64,000 nt of DNA from contig NW_006499617.1 in NCBI RefSeq assembly GCF_000471905.2, positions 4,407,581-4,471,580 of the forward strand. Reading direction: 5' to 3'. The notes under the pieces were generated by a model that was not told the DNA's origin, searched no databases, and was given only the letters and a program-made list of their open reading frames with translations. Source of the DNA: Amborella trichopoda (taxonomy: Eukaryota; Streptophyta; Magnoliopsida; Amborellales; Amborellaceae). How positions within the stretch are numbered: position 1 is the stretch's first letter; every line of letters starts with the position of its first letter. The position numbers were made by a program, and so were the translations under genes. Shown one piece after another: positions 36,901-50,924 of this stretch.

Positions 36901-39760
36901 GTCTAGATCAAAAGAGTAAGGATAAGCTGTTAGGGATTTTAAAACAAATTGGAAGAAGATTGGCAGAACAGATTTCTGAAAAGAAGTTTGGTCCAACAAA
37001 TTGGTACTTCCCCTGAGGGTGACTTAACCTGCTCAGGGAGCACCATGGGAAGATGTTCATGACTTCGTATGGGCCTGTATGCTTGCAAGTCAAATGAGAT
37101 GAGGATGTGCTGAATGCTTATAGGCTACGACTTCTGAAGAAGAGAAGGGGTGCAATATGCATCGAGGGGGACTTATACAATGCTATTGGGTTCTCTTGGC
37201 AGCTAAACAATGGTCTAAAAAATCTTGGAATATTTTGCAAAGCTAAGGGCAACCTTACATTCATGGTGAGTAATGAAGGAGTGGATGTGCTGGCCAGAGA
37301 AGGGGTAACTACATCCTATCTACTAGTGTTTGACTTTTTCAGAGTGTTGGTTAAGATCTTGTGGAGTTGGTGTACATGGACTCAGTTTTGTAAGGAAAGG
37401 ATATACACTTATTTGTACATCATCTTTTGATGTTGATGAAATTTAGCTCAAAATAAGATAGGGATTGAACATTCATGAGGCAATAGACTCAATCAAATTG
37501 ACTCTCAGAACTCTCATTTGTGGGGTTTGTTAATTGTGAAGGCACTATTTATAAGCACATAGAAAAAGTACCAATGATCAGAAAAAGGAAACCAGATTGG
37601 GAAACTATAAGAATACTTCCTATAATTTAGATAAGTAGATCCAACAGAAGCCACTTGCTGTAGTTGATGTTATTGTACAAGCAGTGGGTAAAAAATAGTA
37701 ATGCAAGTGGAATTGAAGGTCTAATCGCAAATTTCAAAACGTTACATATGCTCTATCAAGTTTTTTATTGTGTTATTGAATCTTTGATTACTTAATCAGT
37801 GAAGGTCCATCTTATCTGATCAGTCTGCTGACAAGATCATATCCATTTCAAGTAATATCCAATATAAATTTAGTTCGATATTATGCCACTCACTATTGAA
37901 TTAAACCATGTTTTTTTAATATATGTTTACTGGTGTAATAAAATAAAATTGGGATATTTTTTGGAGGGGGTTTCTATGAAAAATAAATCAAATTTGTAAT
38001 ATTTAAAATATGATTTTTTAAAAAAATTCTACACCATGGAAATTCATTTTACCCCGTGGGTTATTTATAGCATCCTATCTTAGAGACGGACGTTGGTGAA
38101 TCAATGGGCTCTTGCACCTGTTGAATCACAAATAACTTTTCCTATAAAATTTCCTTGGTAAAAGTTACATTTAAGATTATTTAACGACATTCGGAGATGT
38201 AACCTCTCAACCTAGCGACCAACCTCAAAAGAAAAATCCAATATTTTTAGATCTAAGAACATGCTTTGAAAGTGTTTTAGGATGAGAAAATAAATATAGT
38301 TTGATTTTTCATATGATCCTTCAATATTAGTAGCGACATAGTGATTTTTTGTCAACATCTGCAGTCTCTGAGTTGGGTAGAAGATTTGATATTGGGTTGG
38401 CTAGACTTGTATTTTTACCATTGATTCGTATATTGGACTAGATAGCCAGATTTTCCCGAACGGTAGAAGATTGGTCCGATTCCCTCAAAGAATAGGGACT
38501 CCGACCATTTCCCTCTAAAAATATTATGCTTTCAGTATTAATGTCTCATGAATACTTAAAAGTTGTAAACAACTAAGATTAAAATTTTACAATTTTATTA
38601 TTTTCTTTGAATTCCTTCCTGTCTTCGCTTTCAAATGGGTATGTGAAGGTGATTGATTTGACCTACCAGTCCGATTTTTAAAAGATTAATTTATAATTTA
38701 CACACTTATGAGAAGTCTTTTTAATTTATAGTTTTGGGATCCACTTTAGAATATGATTGAAAAAAAAAAAAAAAGGACTTAAGATGTGAAACGTTTATAT
38801 CAACCATCCAAAAATTGAATGGCCCTTGTTAAATATTTTGATGTCAGTTTTATTAAGGCACTCACCGGTCTGATTGAGATTTTATTTAGTTTGAAGCTTG
38901 ATTATTAGGTTCAAGAGGTTAAATCCCCGAAATTTAAAATCCGAGAAATACTTCTAGTTTACGTTTAACCTGAGGAAGAAAATGGAATACGAGATCGCTT
39001 CACTTCAACTTAATAATAGTGATATATTGATTTTAGGTCATACATTTGGTCCGTTAGTTGCAATAATTTTTGGATGGACCACCTATGTGTATCTATCTTT
39101 AAGATGGATGCTTTATACATCTGGACTGCATATTGTAGAAATGTGGTCCAGCCCGCATGAAACAATTGTTCTTAATATTTTGCTTATTTTTCTAATTTCT
39201 AATCCAATTGGTTCAACTAATGATCAGACCTCTCACCGGTCTGATCTAGTCGCCAACTCATTTCTGATGACATTGATTTTTATATCTTGCCACTCGAAAA
39301 ACAAACACAATCAACATTCGAAATGGAAGAGAACTAGAGGAAACGGAGCCAAGAAGATGAGCCCATATTACAGAGATGAAGCTATGAATGGATTCATCAA
39401 GGCAGAGAAGAGGGACTGCTAGGGTTTTAGAGAGAGAAAAGAGAGAGAGATGATACGTGAGCTAATTTTCAGGGATCAGAATTGTAAAGGTATTAGAATA
39501 TTAATTGGTGGTATTTATTGAAGAAATTGGGGAATATGACATTTTGTACAGTTGGGGTAAGTATTGGTGAAGTAAACATGCCACCTAAAATGAAATTCAA
39601 AGGAAAGTTTTTTTATGGAATTATAATTTTTTTTGGAGTAATTTTGGGTAATTTCCCACAGTTCTATACTCTCCCGAGGGCAAATGCTTCTCTCATGTGC
39701 TATGCTCCGGAGGGTATATATACTCGCCTCGAAAAAATGACCAATAAGACAATAGAATCA
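36901..39760. other. Intergenic stretch
   Basis: A frame at 37107-37430 includes NEGVDVLAREGV, which resembles the RNase H tail of plant LINEs (…DxLAREGV), so the LINE debris may extend to about 37430; support is weak. From 37431 to 39760 I see no gene. 39076-39170 is a dispersed repeat also present at 58081-58175. Confidence 0.45.
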
Positions 39761-40074
39761 TGAAAATTATCACAAATATACTCAAGTTTTAGTAAAATTG
39801 GAAAAAAAAAAACCCAACTTTTATAAACCTTGTCTACACCATTTTTTTTCATTTTCAGCTTTTTTTTTACTAAAATAACCTTCACGGTAGTCGTTTTTCC
39901 GTGAAGAACATTATAGTAATTTAAGTACCATAATGATTGTCGAATTTTATACGGTAGTTTACTTACCGTAATGATTATCGAATTTTATATAGTAATTTAA
40001 CTACTGTAATGACCAGCGAATTCTTACAATAATTTAAATACCTTGATGTTTAGCACATGTTATACGGTACTTTA
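39761..40074. repeat. MULE B left TIR and palindrome array
   Basis: TIR followed by about 45-bp units with ACGGTAGTTTACTTACCGTAATG-like cores; the array continues after the copia insertion at 45623-45745. Confidence 0.8.
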
Positions 40075-40254
40075 TGTAAAACTTATGAAACCTTAGAGAG
40101 AGAAAGTGAAGAGAAGACCACGAATCATTCATTCCACTCAATAATTAGTTTTACATATTAGTATATATATGTACAGTGGACAAAAATACCCTTGAGGGTA
40201 AAGAATGAATAAATACCCTATACAATATTATAAAAGACAATCTGATCCTTAACA
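40075..40254 (-). repeat. Copia 3' LTR
   Basis: TG...CA termini; matches 45443-45622. A TATATATATGTAC segment lies in the middle. Confidence 0.93.
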
Positions 40255-40800
40255 TCCCCCTCAAGCCGAGCATGTGTCTTGTGCATCGAGAGCTTGTCTA
40301 TGTACTCATGGTGTCTTGATCTAGTTAGTGTTTTAGTTAACATGTCTTCCAGTTGATGGGATGAAAGAACAAATGTCATTGAAATAGTAACTGATACAAC
40401 TTTTTCTCTAATGAAGTGATAATCAACTTCTATGTGTTTACTACGAGCGTAAAAGATAAGATTGGTGGCTAGGTGAATGACACTTTGATTATCACAAACT
40501 AGAATGGTTTGTATTGTGGAAACACCAATTTTCTTAAGGAGCATACGTAGCCAAGTAATTTCTATCACGACAATACTCATTGCTCTATATTTTGATTATG
40601 TACTAGATTTAGTTACTAAGGCTTGTTTTTTGCTACTCCAAGAAATCAAACTCTTTTCTAAGAAGATACAAAATCCTGTATTGAACCTATGATCATTAGG
40701 GCAACTAGCCCAATCAGCATCAGAGTCAGGTGAACTGGACGAAGTATAGAATAAGCCATCATGTATAGAACCCTTTAAATACCTCAAAATCCTTTTTGTG
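40218..40800 (-). pseudogene. Copia RNase H domain remnant
   Basis: Minus-strand fragments read RYLKGSIHDGLFYTSS, DADWASCPNDHR and SWSSKKQALVTKSSTE, then WLRMLLKKIGV and the VCDNQSVIHLA block with a catalytic Asp, then ARSKHIEVDYHFIREKV. This is the normal copia RNase H order at the 3' end of pol. The frame is interrupted near 40585, and the tail runs into the 3' LTR. Confidence 0.9.
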
Positions 40801-40805
40801 GCTTC

Positions 40806-41640
40806 CTAAAGAGGTTGTCGAAGAGCCTGCATGAACTGACATACTGTATTCACTGCATAAACAATGTCAGGACATGTAAATGTAAGATATTGAAGACCAC
40901 CAACTACACTTCTGTACAATGAAGGATTAGATAACAATTCCCCTTCTTCAATCCTTAACTTCTTATTTACTTCAACCGGGGTATAAATAGGCTTGCATCC
41001 CAACATCCTTGTTTTAGAGAGTAAATCAAGAATATACTTTTGTTGGATGAGAACAATGCCTTTTTCTTTCGATGAATTTCAATCCCCAAAAAATATTTTA
41101 GTTATCCAAGATCCTTCATTTCAAAATTCAATTTCAATTATTTCTTAATATGTTCAATGCCTTTAATATCATTTCCAGTAACAATGATGTCATCTACATC
41201 AATTAGAAGGATAACAATACATGAGGATGATCTTTTAAGAAATAAAGAGTAGTCAACCTTGCTTCTTTGAAAACCAATACTATGGAGTAGACAACTGAAT
41301 TTATCAAACCATGCCTGATGAGCTTGTTTGAATCCATAAATCGCCTTTTTTAATTTGCAAGCATGATGTGGTCGTAAGGGATCTTCAAATCCTTTGGGTT
41401 GTTGCATGTACACTTCTTATTTCAAATCACTATGAAGGAATGCATTTTTCACATCAAGTTGATGGAGTTTCTAATTAAACATAGATGACAGAGCCAGGAT
41501 GGATCGAATAGTGGGTGCCTTCACATCTGGATTGAAAGTTTCATCATAATTAATGTCATATTCTTGACTAAAGCCCTTGGCCACTTGTCTGAACTTGTCT
41601 GAACTTCAACCTTTCAATTGAGCTATCTGATCTGACCTTA
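40806..41640 (-). pseudogene. Copia reverse transcriptase remnant
   Basis: Minus-strand fragments include MYMQQPKGFEDP, KLKKAIYGFKQAHQAWFDK and the active-site block LLIDVDDIIVTGND, where the copia YVDD has become DVDD. Downstream, KPIYTPVEVNKKL and YLTFTCPDIVYAVN follow. Stops and frameshifts at several places make it inactive. Confidence 0.9.
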
Positions 41641-42324
41641 ACTTTATACACCCATTTTGAGCCCACTACATTTTTTCTTAGAGGCAATGGCACTAAGTGT
41701 GATTCCTTTTAAGTGCATGAATGTCTTCTTTCATTGAGGCCAGCCATAAAGTGTCAGAGACAACTTCTTCATAGGTGGTTGGTTCTCGAATTTGAGAAAT
41801 TTGTATTGCAAATGCTTGATGATCGGAAGACAATCTCTCTCACGAGGTATAACTTTCAATGGGGTATTTTCTCTTAAGATATTGGAGATGGTGTCAGGAG
41901 AAGAAACGATTGCAGAGTAAATCTGGAAGTTAAATCTGGAAGTCTGACAGATGTCTAGGAGGCTGTATGGAGCGAGAGGAACGGCATGGTGGTATAGGTG
42001 AAACTGTTAAGGGTCCTTTAGATAAATCATGTTGGACTATGGGAGATGCATTTAAGTTTGAAGTAGGAGAAGAAATAGAAAGTGTTGAAACATATGTCGA
42101 GGAAATAGGTTCTTGATCAGACCTGTCAAAGTAAAGGGAAGACTGATGAGGGTGATGTTGCTGAGATGGTTCATCTGTAACTTCAGAGAAGATAGGAGCT
42201 TGTGAGTGTACTTTTTTTTGCAATTACAAAGACATTGAAATAGGTGCAGACATATTATTTGACATGCTATTTGTGTTATTTTGGGAACACTGGATCATAA
42301 AGTAGAACCTAGTTTCATAAAATG

Positions 42325-42970
42325 TTACATGTCTTGCAACGAAAAAGTGTCATGACAATTTGTCATAACATCGGTAACCTTTATATTCGAAGTTGTATCC
42401 AATAAACTCAAACTCATAAGCCTTAGGTGAAAATTTATTTCTTTGAGATGAATAAATGTGTGAGAAGCATACGCATCCAAATACCCGGAGAAAAGAGTAA
42501 TCCGGTTTATTACAAAAGAGCTTTTGGAAGGGAGATATGAATGACAATGTAAGGCTTGGCAATCCATTAATGAGATATACAGCGGTGGAAAAGGCTTGGC
42601 TAAAGGAATTGAGGTAGATCACTTGCATACACCATGGAAAGACTACTCTCAACAATGTGACGGTACTTATGCACAGTAACACCATTTTGTGTTGGAGTGT
42701 ACAGACAAGAATATTGATGATGAATTCCCTGCTGACTCAAATGTTCTTTAAAAACATGAGAGGTAAATTTACCTCCACCATCAGATCTAAAACCCTTGTG
42801 CTTGCGAGCAAATTGACGCTCAACATACGTGTGGAATTTAAGAAATTAATTAAACACATCAGTTTTTTGCTTCAAAAAATATATCCAAGTAAGTCGAGTA
42901 TAATCATCTACAACATTAACTCAAAATGTAGAACCTGATAAGGAAGTAACTGGGGCTGGACCCCAAACAT
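42325..42970 (-). pseudogene. Copia integrase core remnant
   Basis: Fragments in two frames read RSDGGGKFTS, LSQQGIHHQYSC-TPTQNGV (the DDE core of copia integrases), FSTAVYLINGLPS, FLRVFGCVCFSHIYSSQRNKFSPKAYE and FEFIGYNFEYKGYRCYD. Frame changes break it. Confidence 0.85.
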
Positions 42971-42979
42971 CATTGTGAA

Positions 42980-43603
42980 TTAAATCAAGAGGAGCATTAG
43001 ACTTTTTATTAGAAGAGTCAAGCCTAGACTCAGAGTATTTCCTAATTGACAAGAAGAACACAGTGAACCAGGAGATAAATCATCAACAAAATTAGGTAGA
43101 GCTAACTCTCTTCCAAGACGATTGACAATAGTGAAACTAGGATGACCTAGGCGCTCATGCCACAAAATAGCTCATCCTCTAGCTTTGGAGATAATTGTAG
43201 CAAGACCATAGAGTTGATAATTTTGAAACACGTATAAACCTTCTTTCAGCACCCCCTCAGCAATCGCCTTCCCACTTTGTAGATCCTTCACAACACAACC
43301 ATGAGGGGTAAACTCAAAACAACACTTAAATTTTTTAGCAAATTGAGATACATGTATGAGTTTGGGAATAAGTAAAACATTAGGAATATTTAAGAAACCA
43401 AAGGTAGTGAAAATATTCACAGTTCCAATATGGGTTATAGGTAGGGCAGTACCATCTCCAATGAATATCATATAAGAACCATGGTAAGGAATCATACCTC
43501 TAAATTGAGAGTTGTTATCCGTCATATGAGCAATAGCAATGGAATCCATAACCCATGAATGATCAGTTGGTGTAGTGGTTGATAGATTGTTAAAATCATG
43601 CAC
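42980..43603 (-). pseudogene. Copia protease and GAG-pre-integrase remnant
   Basis: The minus strand reads HSWVMDSIAIAHMTDN, the protease active-site block in which the usual DSGA has become DSIA, then the GDGTALPITHIG block. The GAG-pre-integrase region follows with MWHERLGHPSF and CSSCQLG, the zinc-binding His/Cys pattern that precedes the integrase core. A stop separates the two parts near 43170. Confidence 0.88.
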
Positions 43604-43836
43604 TAGTGCATTGTGGAACGATGAGACATTTTTTATGTCCAGATAGTTTTTAGCAATATGTCTATGTCGCCCACAATACTAACAAGTTACTCAAGGTATC
43701 ATGCCCATTCTTGACTGAAGAGGTTGATGGAAAAGTGGGTTGGCTCCAAGGATGCCTTACTGATTTGGGTTACGACTTCTACCTCCATGACAACCATGTC
43801 CTCGAACATATCCACTTTTTAACCTTGATGATGTAT

Positions 43837-44127
43837 TCACCAAGGCTTGAGGATTATTTTAACAACCGATGAAGATACAAACCGGGCTTCAAATGTGAGA
43901 AGAGAAGATCGAAGCTCTGAGAATAACAGAAATGGTGATTTGGTCATCAGGGAGGTCTCAAAGGACTTAAACTCTAGACTAAGAACTTTGAGGGTATAGA
44001 GAACCATATCTTGATCACTTATTGGACTACCAATTGCTGCAAGGTGGTCATTTATAGTTTTGAACTTATTCAGGTATTCAGTCATTGATTGAGAGCCCTT
44101 TTGTTTTAAGTTGGAGAACATTGGCAA
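43837..44127 (-). pseudogene. Copia gag remnant (UBN2-like)
   Basis: The minus strand reads MTEYLNKFKTINDHLAAIGSPISDQDM, then VLYTLKVL and LSLEFKSFETSL, the conserved gag core of plant copia elements. Degenerate gag sequence continues to about 44450; a nucleic-acid-binding zinc knuckle is expected near 43650 but is not clear. Confidence 0.88.
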
Positions 44128-44810
44128 ATGTTTCCCTTTGATATGTGTTGTAAAGCGTCTCCCACACTTCTTAAGCTGTCGTCAGGTGCATCACTTCAGT
44201 GAGTAAGTCATCGGAGAGAGTAGAAAGTAACAAAATTGGAAAGAGTAGAAAGTAACCAACTCAATAGTATTTTATCCTTCATTTTCCATTCCATAAATTT
44301 GGAGTTTTTTGAAAGTTCTGGTTTGGTGCATTGATTTTATTTTGCTTCCTCAGAAATAAGTTCATTTTGTGGCTGATTAAATCCATCAAGATGACTTTCA
44401 AGATTCAGGCCTTCAATACAATTGAAAACTTAAGCCTTTCATTTGAGATAGTTGTCTCTACTGAGTTTAATAGAGATAAAGCTTGGCAAGCTTAGCGGCC
44501 ATAATAAAGGAAGTTACTTCACTTGAGGTTTTGGAAATAAGGTCTTCACTTACTTTACTTGAGATTTTTGAAATAAGGTCTTCACCAGAAGAGAACAAAT
44601 TCTGAGAGATAACAGGGAATACTTCGGTACCACAGTTTCTGAAGTAAAGAAACAAAATAGGACCAACTTCAGTAGATAGACTTCCGAAGTTGAACAAATA
44701 GGCCACAAGAACAGAAGTTACTTCGATATATTAGTTGCAGATTTTTTTTATTTTTTTCCGATTTTTATTTTATTTTATTATTGTTCTTGTTCTTGCTGTC
44801 CTTGTTGTTG

Positions 44811-44954
<144 letters not shown>

Positions 44955-45430
44955 TGCAAGGGTACAAACACCGACCCTTTCTCAAAAACACCAACAAGCA
45001 CTTTCGTTTTGACAAACACCAACAAAACCTTTTTGCCGGATTAAGCCCTAGATTGAACAGGGCTATGACAAAAAGAAGGGCTATGAAAAAAGAACTTAGG
45101 TTTGTGGAGAGATAATCAAACAATAGAGAGGACAAACTTTTGGGAATGAAAGCGAGAGATGATAATCTCAATAGATTGAACAAAGAGGAATAAAGAAAAG
45201 AAAGAAGAGAAAGGATGCACTTAGACCTTCGTACTCAAAACAAATAGGAACGATGCACTTACAGAGAGGAATAAAAAAAATAGTTTGTAGAGAGGGAATC
45301 AAACAATAAAAAGGACAAATTTTTTGGAGAGAGAGAGAGAGAGAGGAGAGATGATAAACTCAATAGATTGAACAGAGAGGAATAAAAAAAAGAGAAGAGG
45401 AATGATGCACTTACAAAGAGTGATGGTGTT

Positions 45431-45442
45431 GCTTTGATACCA
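45431..45442 (-). other. Copia primer-binding site
   Basis: TGGTATCAAAGC on the minus strand, directly adjacent to the 5' LTR; one mismatch to the common TGGTATCAGAGC. Confidence 0.88.
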
Positions 45443-45622
45443 TGTAAAACTTATGAAACCCTAGAGAGAGAAATAGAAGAGAAAACCACGAATCATTCAT
45501 TCCACTCAACAATTAGTTTTACGTATTAGTATATATATGTACAGTGGTCAAAAATACCCTTGAGGGTAAAGAATGAATAAATGGGCTATACAATGTTGTA
45601 AAAGACAGTCTCATCCTTAACA
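45443..45622 (-). repeat. Copia 5' LTR
   Basis: TG...CA termini, partner of 40075-40254. Confidence 0.93.
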
Positions 45623-46242
45623 GTTTAACTACCGTAATGTGATTATACGACACTTTTAATACCATAATATCTTCAATTATTGTACTCGAACTACCATAAT
45701 ACTTTCCATAGATTATACAGTATTAAAATAACCGTAAATATTTCCTGCCCAATTTTTTTAATCATAAAACCCCGTTTTCATGATTTCTAAACATTTTTCT
45801 CTCTCTCATTCATTTTCTATCCTCTCATCTATTATTATTTATCAATCTCTGAACGAACTCTCTGAGAGCTATTTCTCAATGAGCATCAACACACATCAAC
45901 ACTATTTTATAAGTATGTCATCAAAAATATTATGTTGTTTTTCTATAGTACTTGATGTAGTTGGGTTGACCATTTTAATATTTTTGTTTAAAATATTGCA
46001 TAAATAAAAGTTTTAGATTTATTTAATGGTTGGCCATCAAAACATTGCTTTTCTATAGTACTTGATGGAGTTGGGTTGCCCATTGTAATTTTATTTATAT
46101 TGTGGCATCCGTATTGCAATCTAATGTCCCTCTATAATGCAACCTCCTAATTATATATAAGTATTTTGAAACGTCTCAGCAGTATTTTATATTTATTCCC
46201 ATCTGAAATTTCTATGCAGTGATTGAGTTGTACACAACAATA

Positions 46243-47380
46243 ATGGGTGATAACAGAGTGAAAATCATTTTACACTTTGGTGGTTTTTTCAAGAGGGAAT
46301 CTAATGATGGATGTATTTTCTATGACGGTGGGGACAAGAAAGTTATATTTTTCAAGAGGATCCATCATTTGACCAAGTAAAGGATCAATTGTCAAAAGTA
46401 TCAAATTATACCCCAAGTACTATTAGGTATATTGACCCAGGGTTACCAAGAAACAATAATATGATAGGTATTGATGATGACGATGACATTGCAAATATGA
46501 TGGAAGGGTCTTCTTCCATCATTATGTACGTATCAAACAGACCTACTGAGTCTGATTGCACTAAATATCGACCATCATCTAATGGTCCATCAAGATTGGT
46601 CATGTAAGAAGTTTGCAATAAAATTCATGTTTTTTTTTATTTGTCAATATTTTGCTATGGGTTATGATAATTCTCACTTGAGCACTTCCTGACCAGAGCA
46701 AGTATTTCACAGTGAAGGTGCTGCTAGCATAGGCATAGAAGATAAGCATGATATAGAAATAGAGCGGCATATCGATGACATCGATCCGATAGAAAGCCCC
46801 CTCATGATTAACCGTTATGAAGTTGTACTTCTACAGGGTCAGGATTTTGATGACGTACATGCATGCCGTAATCACCTTATTGATTATGCCATATCACAAA
46901 ACTTCAATATGAAGTTTATAAAAAGCAAGGAGAGACGTGTATGGGCGAGGTGTACTGCAGATGGGTTTTCATGGCAAGTGCGTTCTTGGAAGGTTAATAC
47001 AACAAACTTCTTCAGGGTGAATAAATTTGTAAACATGCACTCATGTATCGGCGGACTAGGTAGGGTTCATCAGCTGCTTGCCCAAGCAAGATCAAATACT
47101 GTTTGAATGATATGCCCAATCTGACACCTGGATATGTGGTTAATGATAAACAACGTGATCACAGTGTCGTGATATCTTACCAACAAGCAGGGCGAGGCAA
47201 AGAGGTTGCCTAAGAGATAAATGAAGGTTCCCACATAAAGGAATATAAGGACCTCGCCAAGTACCTCCATAAGATCCAAATCACTAACCCTGGAACCGTA
47301 ACGGTTATTCAAACATATAATTATGATAGGTTTGAGCGTGTGTTTATTGGCAATCATCCATGTAATAAATAGCAGATATA
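46243..47380 (+). pseudogene. MuDR-type transposase, N-terminal part only (MULE B)
   Basis: Starts MGDNRVKIILHFGG, related to the start of the MULE A transposase. After a stop, it continues with an acidic IDDDDDIANMM block and the MuDR DNA-binding region at 46804-47106 (INRYEVVLLQGQDF, HLIDYAISQNFNMKFIKS, KERRVWARC, WQVRSWKVN, GRVHQLL). A frame change follows, then KYLHKIQITNPGTVTVIQTY up to about 47370. No DDE catalytic domain, SWIM finger or zinc knuckle is present before the PMD gene begins at 47838, so the catalytic half is deleted. Confidence 0.85.
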
Positions 47381-47837
47381 GTCCAAGTAATAAAAGCCTA
47401 AGTCTCCTTGGGGTCCCAGTTCCAATAGGATCCCCATGCCTCATTTGCCCATACTGCCCCTGAAAGAATACCTAAAGTTAAAAGATAAAATAGTAGTATT
47501 ATAAAATCATTGAACCAACGCAACACAATAGCTTGGTGAGACATCTAAGCTATCATAGGTTCTCATTCCAATAAGAATATAAGATGCAGAGGAGTATTAT
47601 AAACTCATCGATATTTCAACTTTTCACATATATCACACAAATATAAAAAAGATATACAAATAACAAAAAATATTGATATTTCAACTTTTCATATATATTA
47701 CACATATCACAATAAAACAATATAGGCATTACTGGCCTCTTTACACAGTATAGGCACTACTAGCCTCTTTACAACAAAAAAACATATTATCATGAATATT
47801 TTCGCCGAACTGGCAACTTTTCACCCCACTATGGTAA

Positions 47838-49961
47838 CTACAATTCTGTATTTGATCTGCTCTCCTGCTGTAAGCTGCTCTCCTCTCGTATTGCCAAACG
47901 AGGACGTAACTGCCATTTAAGCTCCTCTGGATGAACCAGTATGGGGATGGGTTGTGTATTACTTGGCCCCTCATCTGGTCGAGCAGGAAGCCATACTAGT
48001 AGTACATTATCCTCCATTTCATCATCCAACTCCAATTCCTCAGATTCATCCTCATCCCTTACAGCTTCTGGGTCATAAATTTTCAGCAATTTGTACTGTT
48101 TTCCTAGCTAGGACTCAATTTCTTGAATTGTAACCTTTACATACAAGTTGAGATGCTTAGCTACTATTCTTACGCTGCATCAAGTCATATAAAATATGAA
48201 AATAGATTATTGAGACTTCTAAAATAAAAATGTCGTGATAAAATAACAACGGTTCTCAAATATTATTATCATTCTATCTTCATCATTATAGCCTTGAAGT
48301 GCGAATTTGGAGGGACATTTCCTAAATGGATTATGGATTAAGGGCCTAGTCCTTATCCTGTATCACTCAATGTATTTTTGTGTTAGCTTCACATTAAACA
48401 TATATTCATCTGCCTGGCAAAATAATCTAACGTATTCGTTTACATAACAATTTCACTTCGAAGCTCATCTGCCCAATTGTTAGTCATATTCCCCCTTCTC
48501 TCTCTCCTCTCGCACTACAAAAGATCAGCCGAGATACCCAGTTGTCAATCCTCTTCCCCCTTCCCTCCCTCCTCTCCCACTGTAAGGGATCAGCCGGTAT
48601 CCCTTGGTGAAGTCCAAACTGCCGGAGCACATGATCTGGCATGTACCTCTCACAAATGTGTCAATATATGAGGTATGTATGACGTAAAGCAATCTAACGT
48701 ACAATAAGCCCATAATCTCTATCCTCTTCAGTTTCATCTCTTAGGTCAGGATAATCATCGTATGGGGTTCATATGACCTAAGACAAAAAAAGACAAATTT
48801 TAAGTTAAATAACCTGCATCAAATTTTAATTAAAATATAAATAAACAAAATCAATGATAACTATTCTATACTAATATCATTTATTCGCGTGTTATCAATG
48901 TCCTGTCGTCCCATGAGACCGAAGTTGTGAGCGTTATCCCATTCTCTAAGAGGAGCCCATATGAAGGATCTAGGTTGCCTTGCCCTTTTTTTTTTGGGAA
49001 TTGAGCATAACAAATTGAAATGCTTGTATGCCTAGCACCAAAATGCATGTATAAAAAAAGTAGAATTATAATAAAAAATATCTATCAAACTTTAAGAAAA
49101 CTATTAAAACATTAATATACTAGCATTACTAACAAAAGAGTGCCTGATTCACTTAGGTGTTGATGACCAGGACGAACCACTTTGGACAAGCCTTGAAATA
49201 GGGCAACTGCACCCCATGCATATTGACCAGTTGTTTCTATATCCTCAAAAGGCTGTAAACATATAGTAGACACTGTACCATCTGTGGAATCTGCAAAGAT
49301 TGTGCAGCCAACTAGATATAGGAGGTAGGCACAGGTGTGTTGCAAAAGGGTGGTGAGATTATAGTTATGTGGATACCGCTTAAAAGTATTCCTCAACCAC
49401 ATCAGCCGGATAATAGAATGGCTAAGACCAGGTGGCAGCTCTCCGATCATGTGAACTATATAATCCCCGTAGTTCTCCACTCTCCTCAAAGTTACAGCTA
49501 CACCAGTCACATTTAACCGGAGAATTTTCCAAACATCTTCAAGAGTAGGCATCATCTCTCTGATGTCAATATTGAAGTGCCCGGTGTTCGTCTCTATGGG
49601 CCACCTCTCTATAATAGTAGACAATATGCCACGGTCATGGTGAGTCATCGTTATAATGGTGAGAGGATACAATCCTGATCTCCAGACTAAATCAATTTGA
49701 TCATTGTTTGTTAAAGGCCACAACGAAGCTGCATTGGGTTTTTCATCAACCCTGATGAAACTTTTCCCGATCCTGAAATGAAATTTATGATTTCAGATAC
49801 TAAAATAAATAAATTGATGAACTAACATGATAGAAAAAAATATAATTTGAAATAGGTGTACATATATCTCCTTCCCAAATCTTCTGAGACATATGTTCCC
49901 TCTGTTTATTCAGCAATGAAAGAATCTCAGGACCTCCAGGGAAAGGTGCATCTTTTGCCAT
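47838..49961 (-). pseudogene. Plant mobile domain (PMD) gene of MULE B, broken
   Basis: The minus-strand start at 49961 reads MAKDAPFPGGPEILSLLNKQ, parallel to the GGP block of the MULE A gene. The PMD core is well kept in one 203-codon frame at 49112-49723: WPLTNNDQIDLVWRSGLYPL, IIERWPIETNTGHFNIDIRE, MPTLEDVWKILRLNVTG and CAYLLYLVGCTIFADSTDG. The C-terminal part has ERYMPDHVLRQFGLHQGIP near 48650-48590 and an acidic then basic tail at 47838-48089. Introns and at least one frame problem separate the pieces, so I call it a pseudogene, though a spliced product cannot be excluded. It converges on the transposase. Confidence 0.8.
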
Positions 49962-50924
49962 TATCCATGTTCAAAAGTGATCATAAACAATATACTCATG
50001 GTAAATAGTCTACTATTAGTCTATCAGACACCCCACCAATGACATTCAAAGTAAAAGAACAAAATAACAAAGAACTGTTAGTCTATTAGACACCTGACCA
50101 AGGATAGACAACAAGTTTGCATGCTTACACACTTGATCAAATTTTAAGCAGAATATTGTTTAATATTCAATTTTTCTTTGGGTCCAATTTAGAAGAACTA
50201 TATTGATATGCAACATCTTTTAATCATCTTGACTTGAAAATGTAGAACTCATTGAAGTTGTTACTATATCATGATTCACATTCAAATTGGGACTCACATT
50301 TAAATTATCATATCACCCATTGGTCCAGAAGTTGGAATAGAAATATTCTACTTATTAAAAAATAAAAAAAAATTTATACGTAAATCAAGTAGGTTTAATC
50401 ACAGTTTTTTGAACAACTGACTGGACTCTTTTGATACAAGTGAATCAAGTAGGTTTAATCATAGTCATTACTACACAAAACGCACAAAAGAGCTTAAGCC
50501 CTAGGTGTGAATACATATCCTGATTTTGGTTGTCTCAAACGATGAAGATATAAATCCCCAACCATTACATACATGAAAAATAAATACGGAAAAATTAGAA
50601 TAAAGTACAAAGCTAAAAAACACAATACTGAACAAGTTCATAGAAAGCAAGATTAGAATATAGAAACAATACAATTGATCATCACACGGTAAGCTCGAAA
50701 TGTGGAAGAAAAAAATCAAGATACAATCTCATTTATAAATTTGGAGAAAGATTTCTTACCCCAAAGATCTGATGAGGTGATGGAAATGAGGGAGAGAGAC
50801 CCATGAGAGATTGAGCGCCACAAAAATCTTGAGGTTGAGAACCGTAAAGATCGAGAGCCCTACAACGATAGAATAAGAACTGTAAAGGAAAAAATGGATC
50901 CGGGGTTAGGGTATATAACGTGTG

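Noticed and set aside
38982-39422. 146-codon plus-strand frame
   Set aside because: It includes the dispersed repeat also present at 58081-58175, where no frame is kept, and has no family features.
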